Below are positions 57,266 through 64,000 of a stretch of 64,000 nucleotides of DNA, one piece after another (position 1 is the first letter of the stretch; every line of letters starts with the position of its first letter). Source of the DNA: UBA2965 sp036526135 (lineage in GTDB: Bacteria; Pseudomonadota; Gammaproteobacteria; Pseudomonadales; Azotimanducaceae); the NCBI GenBank assembly GCA_036526135.1, contig DATCZA010000041.1:31618-95617 (forward strand). Direction: 5' to 3'. Under the pieces are notes generated by a model. The model worked only from the letters and a program-made list of their open reading frames with translations, was not told the DNA's origin and ran no database searches. Made by a program: the position numbers and the translations under genes.

Positions 57266-58195
57266 TCAGCTGAGTTGTTCTATGAAATCCATGACCGTGC
57301 GGCCGAGATCCACACGGTCCTGCAACGTTACCATGACGGTCTGGGCCACGATAGTCGGGGTACTCAGCGTGCCTTCCAGATGCGCATCCTGCTCGTCGAG
57401 CACGAGTCCACAGAGCAGATCGCCGTAGTGCTCGGCCACCTGAGCCGCGGTCGCCGGGACGTTGAGCTCGCGCATCATCTTCGCGGTGGGCCCCTTGATG
57501 GCGGCTCCGCCAACGATGGGAGAGACCGCCACGATGGGCACGCCGCTTTCTTTTAGAGCGGCGCGGGCGCCGCGCAGGTTCAGCATGGGGTCGATGGAGA
57601 CGAACGGGTTGGAGGGGCAGATGATGATGCCGCGAAGGCCGTCCAGGCGCGACGTGATCGCCGGGTTGAGCCGCGCCTGCCCGATCCCGGCGAACTCGAA
57701 CCCGGTCACCGCCGGCTCGCACCGTTCCCGCACGAAGTAATGCTGGAAAGGCAGGGGCCCCCGTTCAGTGTGCACGGTCGTGCGCACAGGATCGTCGGAC
57801 ATCGGCAGCACCCGGTGGGCGACGCCCAGGGCTCGGCAGATGTGGTCGGTGACTTCGGTGAGGCAAGCACCGGCCGACAGCAGGTGGGTTCGCATCACGT
57901 GCAGCGCCAGGTCCCGATCGCCGAGACGGAACCAGGTCTCACCGCCGAGGCCGTCCAGGGCATCCATGAAATCCCAGGTCTCGTCGGCGCGCCCCCAGCC
58001 GGTCTCGGTGTTGCTCAGCCCCGCCAGGGTATAGGTGAGGGTGTCGACGTCCGGCGCGATGTGCAGACCCAGGTGCTCGAAGTCATCGCCCGTATTCACG
58101 GCGAAGGTGAGCTCGTCCGGCGGCAGGATCTGCGCGAGACCGAGCCCCAGTTTCGCCCCGCCCACGCCACCCGTGATGGCGAGATACCCGGACAT
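57266..58195 (-). CDS. cofD: 2-phospho-L-lactate transferase CofD (FbiA)
   Basis: Transferase of 309 aa that moves the phospho-acid part of the CofC product onto FO, giving F420-0 or dehydro-F420-0. It starts with LAITGGVGGAKLGLGLAQIL, has VNTGDDFEHLGLHIAPDVDT, LGDRDLALHVMRT and IIICPSNPFVSIDPML, and ends with GPTAKMMRELN in the typical order. All family motifs appear intact. The ATG overlaps the cofE stop (TAATG), so the two are translationally coupled. Confidence 0.94.
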   Translation of the reverse strand: MSGYLAITGGVGGAKLGLGLAQILPPDELTFAVNTGDDFEHLGLHIAPDVDTLTYTLAGLSNTETGWGRADETWDFMDALDGLGGETWFRLGDRDLALHVMRTHLLSAGACLTEVTDHICRALGVAHRVLPMSDDPVRTTVHTERGPLPFQHYFVRERCEPAVTGFEFAGIGQARLNPAITSRLDGLRGIIICPSNPFVSIDPMLNLRGARAALKESGVPIVAVSPIVGGAAIKGPTAKMMRELNVPATAAQVAEHYGDLLCGLVLDEQDAHLEGTLSTPTIVAQTVMVTLQDRVDLGRTVMDFIEQLS

Positions 58196-58989
58196 TATCG
58201 AAACAGATCCTCGTGCAGAGGTCGGCAGACCATGCGGGCGTCGTCGGTGGATTGCTCGGCCGGGAAGCCGCGCACCAGGGCCACGGGAATTCTCTCCGTG
58301 GTTTCGCCCATGACCAGGGTGGCGGCGCCGGCGATGCCGTCCGCCCGGCTGATGAGGGTGACCTTCAGCTCCCGGTCGAACAGATCGACGCCGCCGCGAT
58401 GATCGTCGAGCACGCTGATGCCCGCGCAGCCGATGGCTATGCCCACGGTGCCCAGCCGCCAGGGGCGATTGGCGCTGTCGGTGATGATCACGCCGACCCG
58501 GGCGCCGCTGGCCTCGTCGAGGGCAGACTTCAGCTCGGCCGCCGAGCGGTCCGGGTCCTCGGGAAGGAGGAGCGCCTGCTCGCCATCCTCGTGGGAGATG
58601 TTCGACTGGTCGATCCCCGCGTTTGCTCCGACCAGGCCAAGGCGATGGCGCACGATCAGCACGCCCTCTTTTTTCCGCATCACCTCTGACGATTCGCGCA
58701 GGATCAGCTCGACGAGCCGCGGGTCCTTGTCCGTTTCCTCCGCCAGCGTCTGGGCCTCCTCGCTCGGCGTCACCGACGCCAGAGGTATCTGGCGTCCCTC
58801 GGCCTTGGAGACGATCTTCTGCGCAACGCAGACGATGTCGCCGTCTTCCAGGGTGATGCGGGCATCGCGCAGGGCGTCGACGATGATGGCCGTCAGGTCG
58901 TCCCCGGGGCTCACCATGGGCACGCCCGGGATGCCCAGCACGGAAAAGCCGGGCGATGCCGTCCTGCTGGTGGCTTCCGGCTTGTCCAT
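58195..58989 (-). CDS. cofE: F420-0:gamma-glutamyl ligase CofE (single-domain)
   Basis: GTP-dependent ligase of 264 aa that adds glutamate residues to F420-0. VLGIPGVPMVSPGDDLTAIIVDAL, DGDIVCVAQKIVSKAEGR, GLVGANAGIDQSN and VIITDSANRPWRLGTVGIAIG are family hallmarks. The length is that of the archaeal enzyme. The FMN-binding nitroreductase-like C-terminal half of actinobacterial FbiB is absent and no such domain is seen elsewhere in the window. It overlaps cofD by one base and lies 10 bases after npdG. Confidence 0.94.
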   Translation of the reverse strand: MDKPEATSRTASPGFSVLGIPGVPMVSPGDDLTAIIVDALRDARITLEDGDIVCVAQKIVSKAEGRQIPLASVTPSEEAQTLAEETDKDPRLVELILRESSEVMRKKEGVLIVRHRLGLVGANAGIDQSNISHEDGEQALLLPEDPDRSAAELKSALDEASGARVGVIITDSANRPWRLGTVGIAIGCAGISVLDDHRGGVDLFDRELKVTLISRADGIAGAATLVMGETTERIPVALVRGFPAEQSTDDARMVCRPLHEDLFR

Positions 58990-58999
58990 TCGCGTTTGG

Positions 59000-59659
59000 T
59001 CAGTGATCCGATTGACCGACGATCTTGATCCCGGAGTGGGAGATGTCGTGGCGCCTGTTGATCTGAATCAGGATCGAGGTGAGCGCTTCGGCCGCGGCGG
59101 AATTCTCGATGGGCCCCGCATGGTAGCCCTTCATGCCGGCCTGCTCGACCAGCTCGATGACCTTGTCCCGGGCGGCCTTCTTGTTCCCCGCCACCAGCAC
59201 GTCGCACTCGATGTGCACGTCTTCCTGAAGGAGGTGGGCGGCGATGTTCTGAAAGGCGGTAACGACCATCACGTCCTCACCCAGCATGTCCTGGGCCCGC
59301 TTGCCGGCGCTGCCCTCGGGCGGAAGCTGCACGGTGCCGACCTTCGGGGGAACCAGGGGCACGGTCACGTCGATGAGTATCTTCCCGGTGAGCGATTGCT
59401 TGACGCCCTCCAGCGTCGACAGCTGATGCTCGGCGGGAACGGTCAGGACGACGATGTCCCCAGCCGCGGCGGCATCGGCGTTCACCATGGCGTCGGCTGG
59501 CGTTTCCGGGCTGATCTTGTGGAGGTTGCCCACCGCGTTCTGCGCCTTCTCCAGCGTCCGCGAGCCGATGATGATCTTGTGGCCTGCTTTGGACCACCGT
59601 ATGGCCAGCCCGGTGCCGAGATCTCCGGTACCGCCAAGTATGGCTATGGTCTCTGCCAT
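59000..59659 (-). CDS. npdG: NADPH-dependent F420 reductase (F420:NADPH oxidoreductase)
   Basis: Rossmann-fold enzyme of 219 aa that shuttles hydride between NADP(H) and F420, supplying F420H2 to dependent enzymes. The nucleotide site is AILGGTGDLGTGLAIRW, SRTLEKAQNAV has the phosphate-binding Arg, and the F420-side segment is VVTAFQNIAAHLLQ. ATG 59659 follows GGGAGAAAG; the upstream ATG at 59683 has no site. It is 10 bases ahead of cofE, so synthesis and recycling of the cofactor are co-transcribed. Confidence 0.92.
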   Translation of the reverse strand: MAETIAILGGTGDLGTGLAIRWSKAGHKIIIGSRTLEKAQNAVGNLHKISPETPADAMVNADAAAAGDIVVLTVPAEHQLSTLEGVKQSLTGKILIDVTVPLVPPKVGTVQLPPEGSAGKRAQDMLGEDVMVVTAFQNIAAHLLQEDVHIECDVLVAGNKKAARDKVIELVEQAGMKGYHAGPIENSAAAEALTSILIQINRRHDISHSGIKIVGQSDH

Positions 59660-59739
59660 GTCTTTCTCCCGCTTGTTGCTCATTGCCGGCGCGCCCGGGT
59701 GCAGGCGCTGACGGCGGTGAAAAGCGGGCGATTATGCCG

Positions 59740-60213
59740 CTAACCGACTTCCTGGCGCCATACCTGCGCCGGCTTGCCGGCGGACATGGCGGCCAGGGAC
59801 CAGACCTCGAGCCGCCAGGGTGTGAGCTTGAGGACACCGAAATTCTCGTCCGCAGCGCTTGACCAGAACAGCGCGGGGTCGTAGCCCACGGGCTCCGGCG
59901 TGGTCTTCAGCAGTTCCCAGATCCGGTCCCGGGTGGGCTGGTCGTCCTGCCACTCGGCTTTGCATTCGATCATCGTCTGCTCGTGCTGAGGATCCCAGTA
60001 GCTCAGCGAGACGTAGGGGTTGTTCGCGAGGTGCCGGGCCTTGTGCGAGTGGCGGCCCGTGGCAATCCAGCCCGTGGCGCCCTCCCAGACCGGATGGAGG
60101 ATGCGCGAGCGGGGCCGGCCCTTGGCGTCCACCGTGCTGACCGTGCACCACACGATGCGCTCCGTGATCTCTGTGAACTTCTCGCTGAGATCCGTAAATG
60201 ACGCCACGTCCAC
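59740..60213 (-). CDS. PPOX/FDOR-type split-barrel protein, first gene of F420 operon
   Basis: A 157 aa split-barrel protein: VWCTVSTVDAKGRPRSRILHPVWE, GWIATGRHSHKARHLANNPYVSLSYWDP and the C-terminal LKLTPWRLEVWSL. This is the pyridoxamine-phosphate-oxidase-like group that in F420 organisms includes F420-dependent reductases. It starts with GTG and lies 80 bases upstream of npdG on the same strand, so it heads the F420 operon. Co-localisation supports an F420-linked function; direct evidence is lacking. It diverges from LLM 6. Confidence 0.78.
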   Translation of the reverse strand: MDVASFTDLSEKFTEITERIVWCTVSTVDAKGRPRSRILHPVWEGATGWIATGRHSHKARHLANNPYVSLSYWDPQHEQTMIECKAEWQDDQPTRDRIWELLKTTPEPVGYDPALFWSSAADENFGVLKLTPWRLEVWSLAAMSAGKPAQVWRQEVG

Positions 60214-60270
60214 TCGCCGGCCTCCCCGTTCGCCTCCAGGCGGCTTTGTTGCCGGCCCTGGTTTGCCTTA

Positions 60271-60298
60271 TTGTGCGGCATTTCCCGACCTGTACAAC
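60271..60298 (+). promoter_or_regulatory. Candidate promoter for LLM 6 in the divergent F420 control gap
   Basis: TTGTGC (60271-60276) and TACAAC (60293-60298) are spaced by 16 bases and lie 20 bases before the LLM 6 start. The whole gap between the divergent genes is only 104 bases, so promoters for LLM 6 and for the F420 operon must overlap or lie side by side here. No clear operator was seen. Confidence 0.3.
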
Positions 60299-60317
60299 CA
60301 TCGCCTAGGGGGCAGAA

Positions 60318-61229
60318 ATGAAAATAGGACTCATGATGGGCGCCACCGGCACCACCACGCTCGACGACGTCGTCGCTTTGGCGAAGAGCGCTGAAGCGGC
60401 CGGGCTCGACAGCCTCTGGATGGCGAACATCTTCTCCTTCGATGCCATATCCACCCTGGCCATTATCGGCCGCGAGACCAGCACCATAGGTCTTGGCACC
60501 GCGGTTACGCCCACCTACCCGAGGCACCCCACGGCCATCGCCCAGCAGGCCCTGACCACGGCGGCCGCCAGCGGCAGCCGGTTTACCCTGGGTATCGGGC
60601 TTTCTCACAAGATCGTGATCGAGAACATGCTCGGCTTCTCCTACGACCGACCCGCGCGACACATGCGTGAATATCTCAGCGTGCTGATGCCGCTCGTTCG
60701 GGGGGAGACCTGCAATTTTCAGGGCGAGCAGTACCGGGTTGCCGGCGTGCGGATCGACATCCCCGGCGAGATCACGATGCCCGTGGTGGTCGCCGCTCTC
60801 GGGCCGGCGATGCTCAAGATTACCGGTGAGCTGGCCGACGGCACCAACACCTGGATGGTGGGCCCGAAGACCATGGCCGAGCACATCATCCCCCGGATCA
60901 GCGCCGCTGCGGACGAGGCCGGGCGTCCGCCACCGCGCATCGTGGGCGGTTACCCGGTGATCCTGACCAACAAGCCCGACGAAGCACGGGAGAAGATCGC
61001 CCGGGAACTCACCATCTACGGCCAGCTTCCCAGCTACCGCGCCATGCTCGACCGGGAGGGGGTGGCGGGCCCCGCGGACATCGCCATTGCCGGAGACGAA
61101 AACCTGGTGCGCGGCGAGCTCAAGCGGCTCGAGGACATGGGGGTGACGGATTTCAACGCCGCGATCATGCCGGTGGAGGAAGGGGCGCAGGAGCGCACGG
61201 TGTCGTTCCTGGCCAGCCTCAAGGGCTGA
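60318..61229 (+). CDS. LLM-class F420-dependent oxidoreductase 6 (TIGR03564-like)
   Basis: Luciferase-like fold, 303 aa. It opens MKIGLMMGATGTTTLDDVV and has LDSLWMANIFSFDAISTL, IGLGTAVTPTYPRHPTAIAQQA, FTLGIGLSHKIVIENMLGFSY and VVVAALGPAMLKITGELADGT, the pattern of the MSMEG_4879-type (TIGR03564) F420 enzymes as I recall them. GGGGGCAGAA precedes the ATG. Being divergent from the F420 operon across 104 bases, it is the LLM enzyme most likely to be co-regulated with cofactor synthesis. Confidence 0.86.
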   Translation: MKIGLMMGATGTTTLDDVVALAKSAEAAGLDSLWMANIFSFDAISTLAIIGRETSTIGLGTAVTPTYPRHPTAIAQQALTTAAASGSRFTLGIGLSHKIVIENMLGFSYDRPARHMREYLSVLMPLVRGETCNFQGEQYRVAGVRIDIPGEITMPVVVAALGPAMLKITGELADGTNTWMVGPKTMAEHIIPRISAAADEAGRPPPRIVGGYPVILTNKPDEAREKIARELTIYGQLPSYRAMLDREGVAGPADIAIAGDENLVRGELKRLEDMGVTDFNAAIMPVEEGAQERTVSFLASLKG

Positions 61230-61258
61230 GTCCCGGCTTCAGCGATCCCTTTTGAGGT

Positions 61259-62464
61259 TCAGCGCTCGCCGGCTTCCCGGCTGGCGCGCAGGGCCTCCAC
61301 GAGCCGATGGTCGGGATACCCGTCCGGGACCAGACCGTGACCGATCTGGAACCGCCCGATGGCGGCCCGGGTCGCCGGGCCGATCACGCCGTCGGCTTCG
61401 CCGGCATCTAACCCCAGGGCGTTCAGGTCCGCCTGCAGCTGGCGCACCGAGTCCGGCGTCAGCTTCAGCTCGTCCGTGGGTGGCGGCCTGGTGAGCGGTG
61501 ACCGTCCGGCGATCCGGTCGGCCAGGTTGCCGACGCTCAGCGCGTAGCTCTCCGACCGATTCCACTGCATGATCACCTCGAAGTTGGGATACGTCAGAAA
61601 CGCAGGCCCCCGGTGCCCGGAGGGCAGGCGCAGGGTGGCCGGCAGATCCGTGGACGCCAGCGGGCCTCCGAACGCGTTGCGCACCCCGGCGGCCGCCCAG
61701 TCCGCGAGGGGCCGCGTGGGGTCACGGGCGGCGCCCGCGTAGTCGAACGCCTCGGGCAGGCGTACCTCGCGCCCCCAGCGGAAACCCGGCTCCCAGCCTG
61801 CCTGTTTGAGGTAATTGGCCGCAGATGCCAGGGCGTCGCGCCGGCTGGTCCAGAGATCCCTTCTGCCGTCGCCGTCGTCGTCCACGGCGTAGCGGCGGAA
61901 GACCGAAGGCATGAACTGAACGTGGCCCATGGCGCCCGCCCAGGAGCCCTGCATGGCTGCGGGCTCCATGTCCCCGGCGTCGACGATGCGCAGGGCGTCC
62001 ATCAGCTCCGCCGTGAAGAAGGCGCTGCGGCGCTCGTCGCAGGCCAGCGTGGCGAGCGAGTCCATGGTGCTCATGTTGCCGAAGTAGCTGCCGAAGTTGG
62101 TCTCCAGACCCCACAGCGCGATCAGGTAGTGGCCGGGAATCCCGTACTGGCGCTGCAGCCGGCCGAGAAGGGCGGCATTCTCCTCGAGCAGGCGGCGCCC
62201 GTCGGCCACCCTCGATGGGGTCACCCGCACCCGGTAGTACTCGCTGAACGTGCGAACGAACTCCGGCTGCGTGCGGTCGAGCTCGATCACCCGCTCCAGG
62301 TGGCGTACCTCGCCGAGTACCTGCTTCGCGGTCGCCTCGGAAATCCCGGACGCCACGGCAACGGATTCCAGGTTGCTGACGCAGGCCGCGAACCCCACGG
62401 GCTCGGCTTTAGCCGACGCGGCCCAGAGCATGGATACGAGCAGCACGCCCGTTCGCGCGATCAC
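61259..62464 (-). CDS. MltB-type lytic murein transglycosylase with peptidoglycan-binding domain
   Basis: Secreted enzyme of 401 aa. Signal peptide residues 1-20 (ending ASAKA). The catalytic domain is of the SLT_2/MltB type with Glu121 in LIALWGLETNFGSYFG, GSWAGAMGHVQFMPSVF and DGDGRRDLW. The C-terminal peptidoglycan-binding domain (about 330-395) has QLQADLNALGLDAGEADGVIGPATRAAI. It cleaves glycan strands forming anhydromuropeptides. No lipobox is seen, so it is probably soluble in the periplasm. It ends 30 bases from LLM 6 (convergent) and follows the symporter gene by 7 bases. Confidence 0.9.
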   Translation of the reverse strand: MIARTGVLLVSMLWAASAKAEPVGFAACVSNLESVAVASGISEATAKQVLGEVRHLERVIELDRTQPEFVRTFSEYYRVRVTPSRVADGRRLLEENAALLGRLQRQYGIPGHYLIALWGLETNFGSYFGNMSTMDSLATLACDERRSAFFTAELMDALRIVDAGDMEPAAMQGSWAGAMGHVQFMPSVFRRYAVDDDGDGRRDLWTSRRDALASAANYLKQAGWEPGFRWGREVRLPEAFDYAGAARDPTRPLADWAAAGVRNAFGGPLASTDLPATLRLPSGHRGPAFLTYPNFEVIMQWNRSESYALSVGNLADRIAGRSPLTRPPPTDELKLTPDSVRQLQADLNALGLDAGEADGVIGPATRAAIGRFQIGHGLVPDGYPDHRLVEALRASREAGER

Positions 62465-62471
62465 CGCGGCG

Positions 62472-63842
62472 TTACTTCGCGAAGCCTGCTTGGGCTGCGT
62501 TTCGGCGCAGCGTGCGCCGGTCGATGGCTGCCCGGATGCGGGCCTGGCGCTCCTTGGTGATCGGGTAGCGCCAGATCACGGCGGCAGCTATCACGAAGAT
62601 GATGGCCGGCAGCACGGCGAAGGTGAGCCGCAGCCCGGTCAGCGCCTCCGGCGTGTTCTGCGCACCGTTGGCCGCGTCGAAGCCGAACAGGGCCAGAGAC
62701 TGCAGAGCCAGCCAGCCGCCAAGGCTCGAGGCCAGCTTGGTCACCAGGGACCACGCGGAGAAGAAGAAGGCGGCCCGGTTCTTGCCGCTGCGTGCCGTGT
62801 CCAGGTCGATCACGTCGGCCTTCATGGAGTTGGGCAGGGCGCTGAAGGACCCGGTGCCGATACCGATGATGATGATGCCGGGCACCATCAGCCAGAAGTC
62901 GCCGGGGCCGAGGAAGAGATACATGGGGCTCACCGCGGCTACCACCAGAAAGCCGCCAATCCACGCTTTGTGCTTCCCTACGTGCTTGGAGAGCCAGACC
63001 CAGAACGGTATGCCCAGAAAACCGGCTACCGAGCTGATGATGATCATGTAGGGGACGTTGGCAGGCGGCTCCTCGACGATGAACTCGACGAAGAAGATGT
63101 ACAGCGGCATGACGATGGCGAGCCCGGTGGAGGACAGGACGAAAGCGAGTAACAGGCGACGGAACGGACCGTTGCGCCACATGATCCGGATGCCCGCCAA
63201 GATGGGCACCGACGGCGCCCGCATCTCCGGAAACTCGGGCACCCGAAGCAGCGCCACGCCCACGCACAGGGGCATGAGAATGAGCGCCGCGATACCTAGC
63301 ATGGTCATGACGTTGGCGGTGCCGCCGAAGCCGAACAGAACCAGCGCGATGAAGGGGATCAGCTGGGCGCCGATGCCTCCCACGCTGCCCATGACCGCGC
63401 GCCAGCCGGTGATGCGCGTGCGCTCGTCGTAGTCGTCGGAGAGCTCGGCGGCCCAGGCGTAGTAGGGAATCATCAGCATGGTCCAGCCGAGCCACATGAC
63501 CATCATCCACGAGAACAGGTACCAGATGCCGATGCCGTCGGGCGGCAGAAACACCTTGTACAGGCCGATCATGAGCAATGGCAGCGACGCCAGCATCCAG
63601 GGCTTGCGCCTGCCCCATCGGGTGCGGGTGTGATCGCTCAAGTGCCCCACCAGGGGGTCGGTGAACACGTCGAAGAGCCTGGCCAGCAGCATGATGTTGG
63701 CCACCGCCGACAGGCTCAGGCCCATGTCGCCGGTGTAGAAGCGCGACAGCCAGATGGACATGGGCATGATCGCCAGCATCACCGGAAGATCGGCGACGCC
63801 GTAGCAGAACAGGGTGGCCTTGCTGAGCCGCGGCTGGGTCAA
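62472..63842 (-). CDS. GPH-family (MelB-like) sugar/cation symporter
   Basis: Twelve-helix transporter, 456 aa, of the glycoside-pentoside-hexuronide:cation symporter family. LFDVFTDPLVGHLSDHTRTRWGRRKPWM is the family signature in the helix 2-3 region, with MIPYYAWAAELSDDYDERTRITGWRAVMG later. Substrates in the family range from sugars to other small organics. It starts with a TTG at 63842 preceded by GGGAA. The seven-base gap to the transglycosylase gene suggests co-transcription. Confidence 0.82.
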   Translation of the reverse strand: MTQPRLSKATLFCYGVADLPVMLAIMPMSIWLSRFYTGDMGLSLSAVANIMLLARLFDVFTDPLVGHLSDHTRTRWGRRKPWMLASLPLLMIGLYKVFLPPDGIGIWYLFSWMMVMWLGWTMLMIPYYAWAAELSDDYDERTRITGWRAVMGSVGGIGAQLIPFIALVLFGFGGTANVMTMLGIAALILMPLCVGVALLRVPEFPEMRAPSVPILAGIRIMWRNGPFRRLLLAFVLSSTGLAIVMPLYIFFVEFIVEEPPANVPYMIIISSVAGFLGIPFWVWLSKHVGKHKAWIGGFLVVAAVSPMYLFLGPGDFWLMVPGIIIIGIGTGSFSALPNSMKADVIDLDTARSGKNRAAFFFSAWSLVTKLASSLGGWLALQSLALFGFDAANGAQNTPEALTGLRLTFAVLPAIIFVIAAAVIWRYPITKERQARIRAAIDRRTLRRNAAQAGFAK

Positions 63843-64000
63843 CTGCGTTCCCGATTGGCGGGCTTGGAGGCTTCAGTGTAAGTCGGCCGCGCCTGAGGAA
63901 TCCACCATGACTCGGCGCGCTCTGGGTGCTCGGCGATCGGCCGCTGGTCGTCAATCCCGTCGTGACGGTTCCCAAGCCGGCGACGGCGTCATGCCGACCC
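63843..64000. other. Window end without an assignable gene
   Basis: The last 158 bases contain the promoter side of the symporter gene. Short open stretches exist on both strands, for example a frame from ATG 63907 that runs off the end, but they are too short to name a product. Confidence 0.3.

Noticed and set aside
1..64000. tRNA, rRNA, CRISPR arrays, insertion sequences, prophage
   Set aside because: No T-arm-like consensus in a cloverleaf setting, no regular spaced repeats, no transposase or integrase motifs were found on reading through both strands.

Overview
The window is a GC-rich (my estimate is in the mid-60s percent), densely coded stretch of a Gram-negative chromosome. I think it comes from an aerobic gammaproteobacterium. 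The evidence is a DUF6279-type lipoprotein, a DUF6316-type protein, a PBP1b gene followed by a TPR lipoprotein as in pseudomonads, MltB-type and SLT transglycosylases, the glycolate oxidase operon glcDEF, and a TonB-dependent receptor behind a TPP riboswitch. No rRNA, tRNA, CRISPR array, transposase or integrase was seen. Family names rest on motifs and recollection of families, not on database searches.

Layout. 1-2014: amidotransferase (5' end cut by the window edge), lipoprotein, and a PspC/small membrane protein pair. 2270-10381: a lipid or organic-acid activation block with three acyl-CoA ligases, a CaiB-type CoA transferase, a HAD hydrolase and a phosphotransferase. 10530-12746: a DUF6316 tandem-repeat protein and a ParA-RHH partition-like cassette with a 16-bp palindromic operator candidate. 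12757-17376: crotonase, AmpG-like transporter, nitronate monooxygenase-like protein and dihydroorotase. 17511-22869: glcDEF, a VOC protein and an acyl-CoA-dehydrogenase-fold protein. 22886-26387: TPR lipoprotein, PBP1b and DUF4126. 26494-28749: TPP riboswitch and TonB receptor, then a DsbA-like protein and a glutaredoxin-like protein. 29967-41230: five luciferase-like (LLM) flavin/F420 oxidoreductases mixed with a phosphotransferase, a crotonase, a histidine phosphatase, a transglycosylase, an FAD hydroxylase and a HAD hydrolase. 41238-52978: FATP-type ligase, two MBL hydrolases, acyl-CoA dehydrogenase, PPOX protein, zinc-ribbon protein, SRPBCC fragment, aminotransferase, phytanoyl-CoA-dioxygenase-like protein, membrane protein and MFS transporter. 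52975-60213 (minus): the coenzyme F420 operon. 60318-63842: a sixth LLM oxidoreductase, an MltB-like transglycosylase and a GPH-type symporter.

How it fits together. The central find is a nearly complete F420 biosynthesis and recycling operon (PPOX, npdG, cofE, cofD, cofC, a fused CofG-CofH fbiC, then an enolase-superfamily gene). It shares a window with six LLM proteins and two PPOX proteins, which are candidate F420 users. These are interleaved with acyl-CoA ligases, crotonases, acyl-CoA dehydrogenases and CoA transferases, so an F420-linked catabolic region for lipid-like or alicyclic substrates is likely. The substrate cannot be read from sequence. The enolase-superfamily gene appears to start at a CTG two bases after the fbiC stop and is the most unexpected part of the operon. 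The cofE product lacks the C-terminal reductase domain of actinobacterial FbiB, which leaves the exact F420 variant open.
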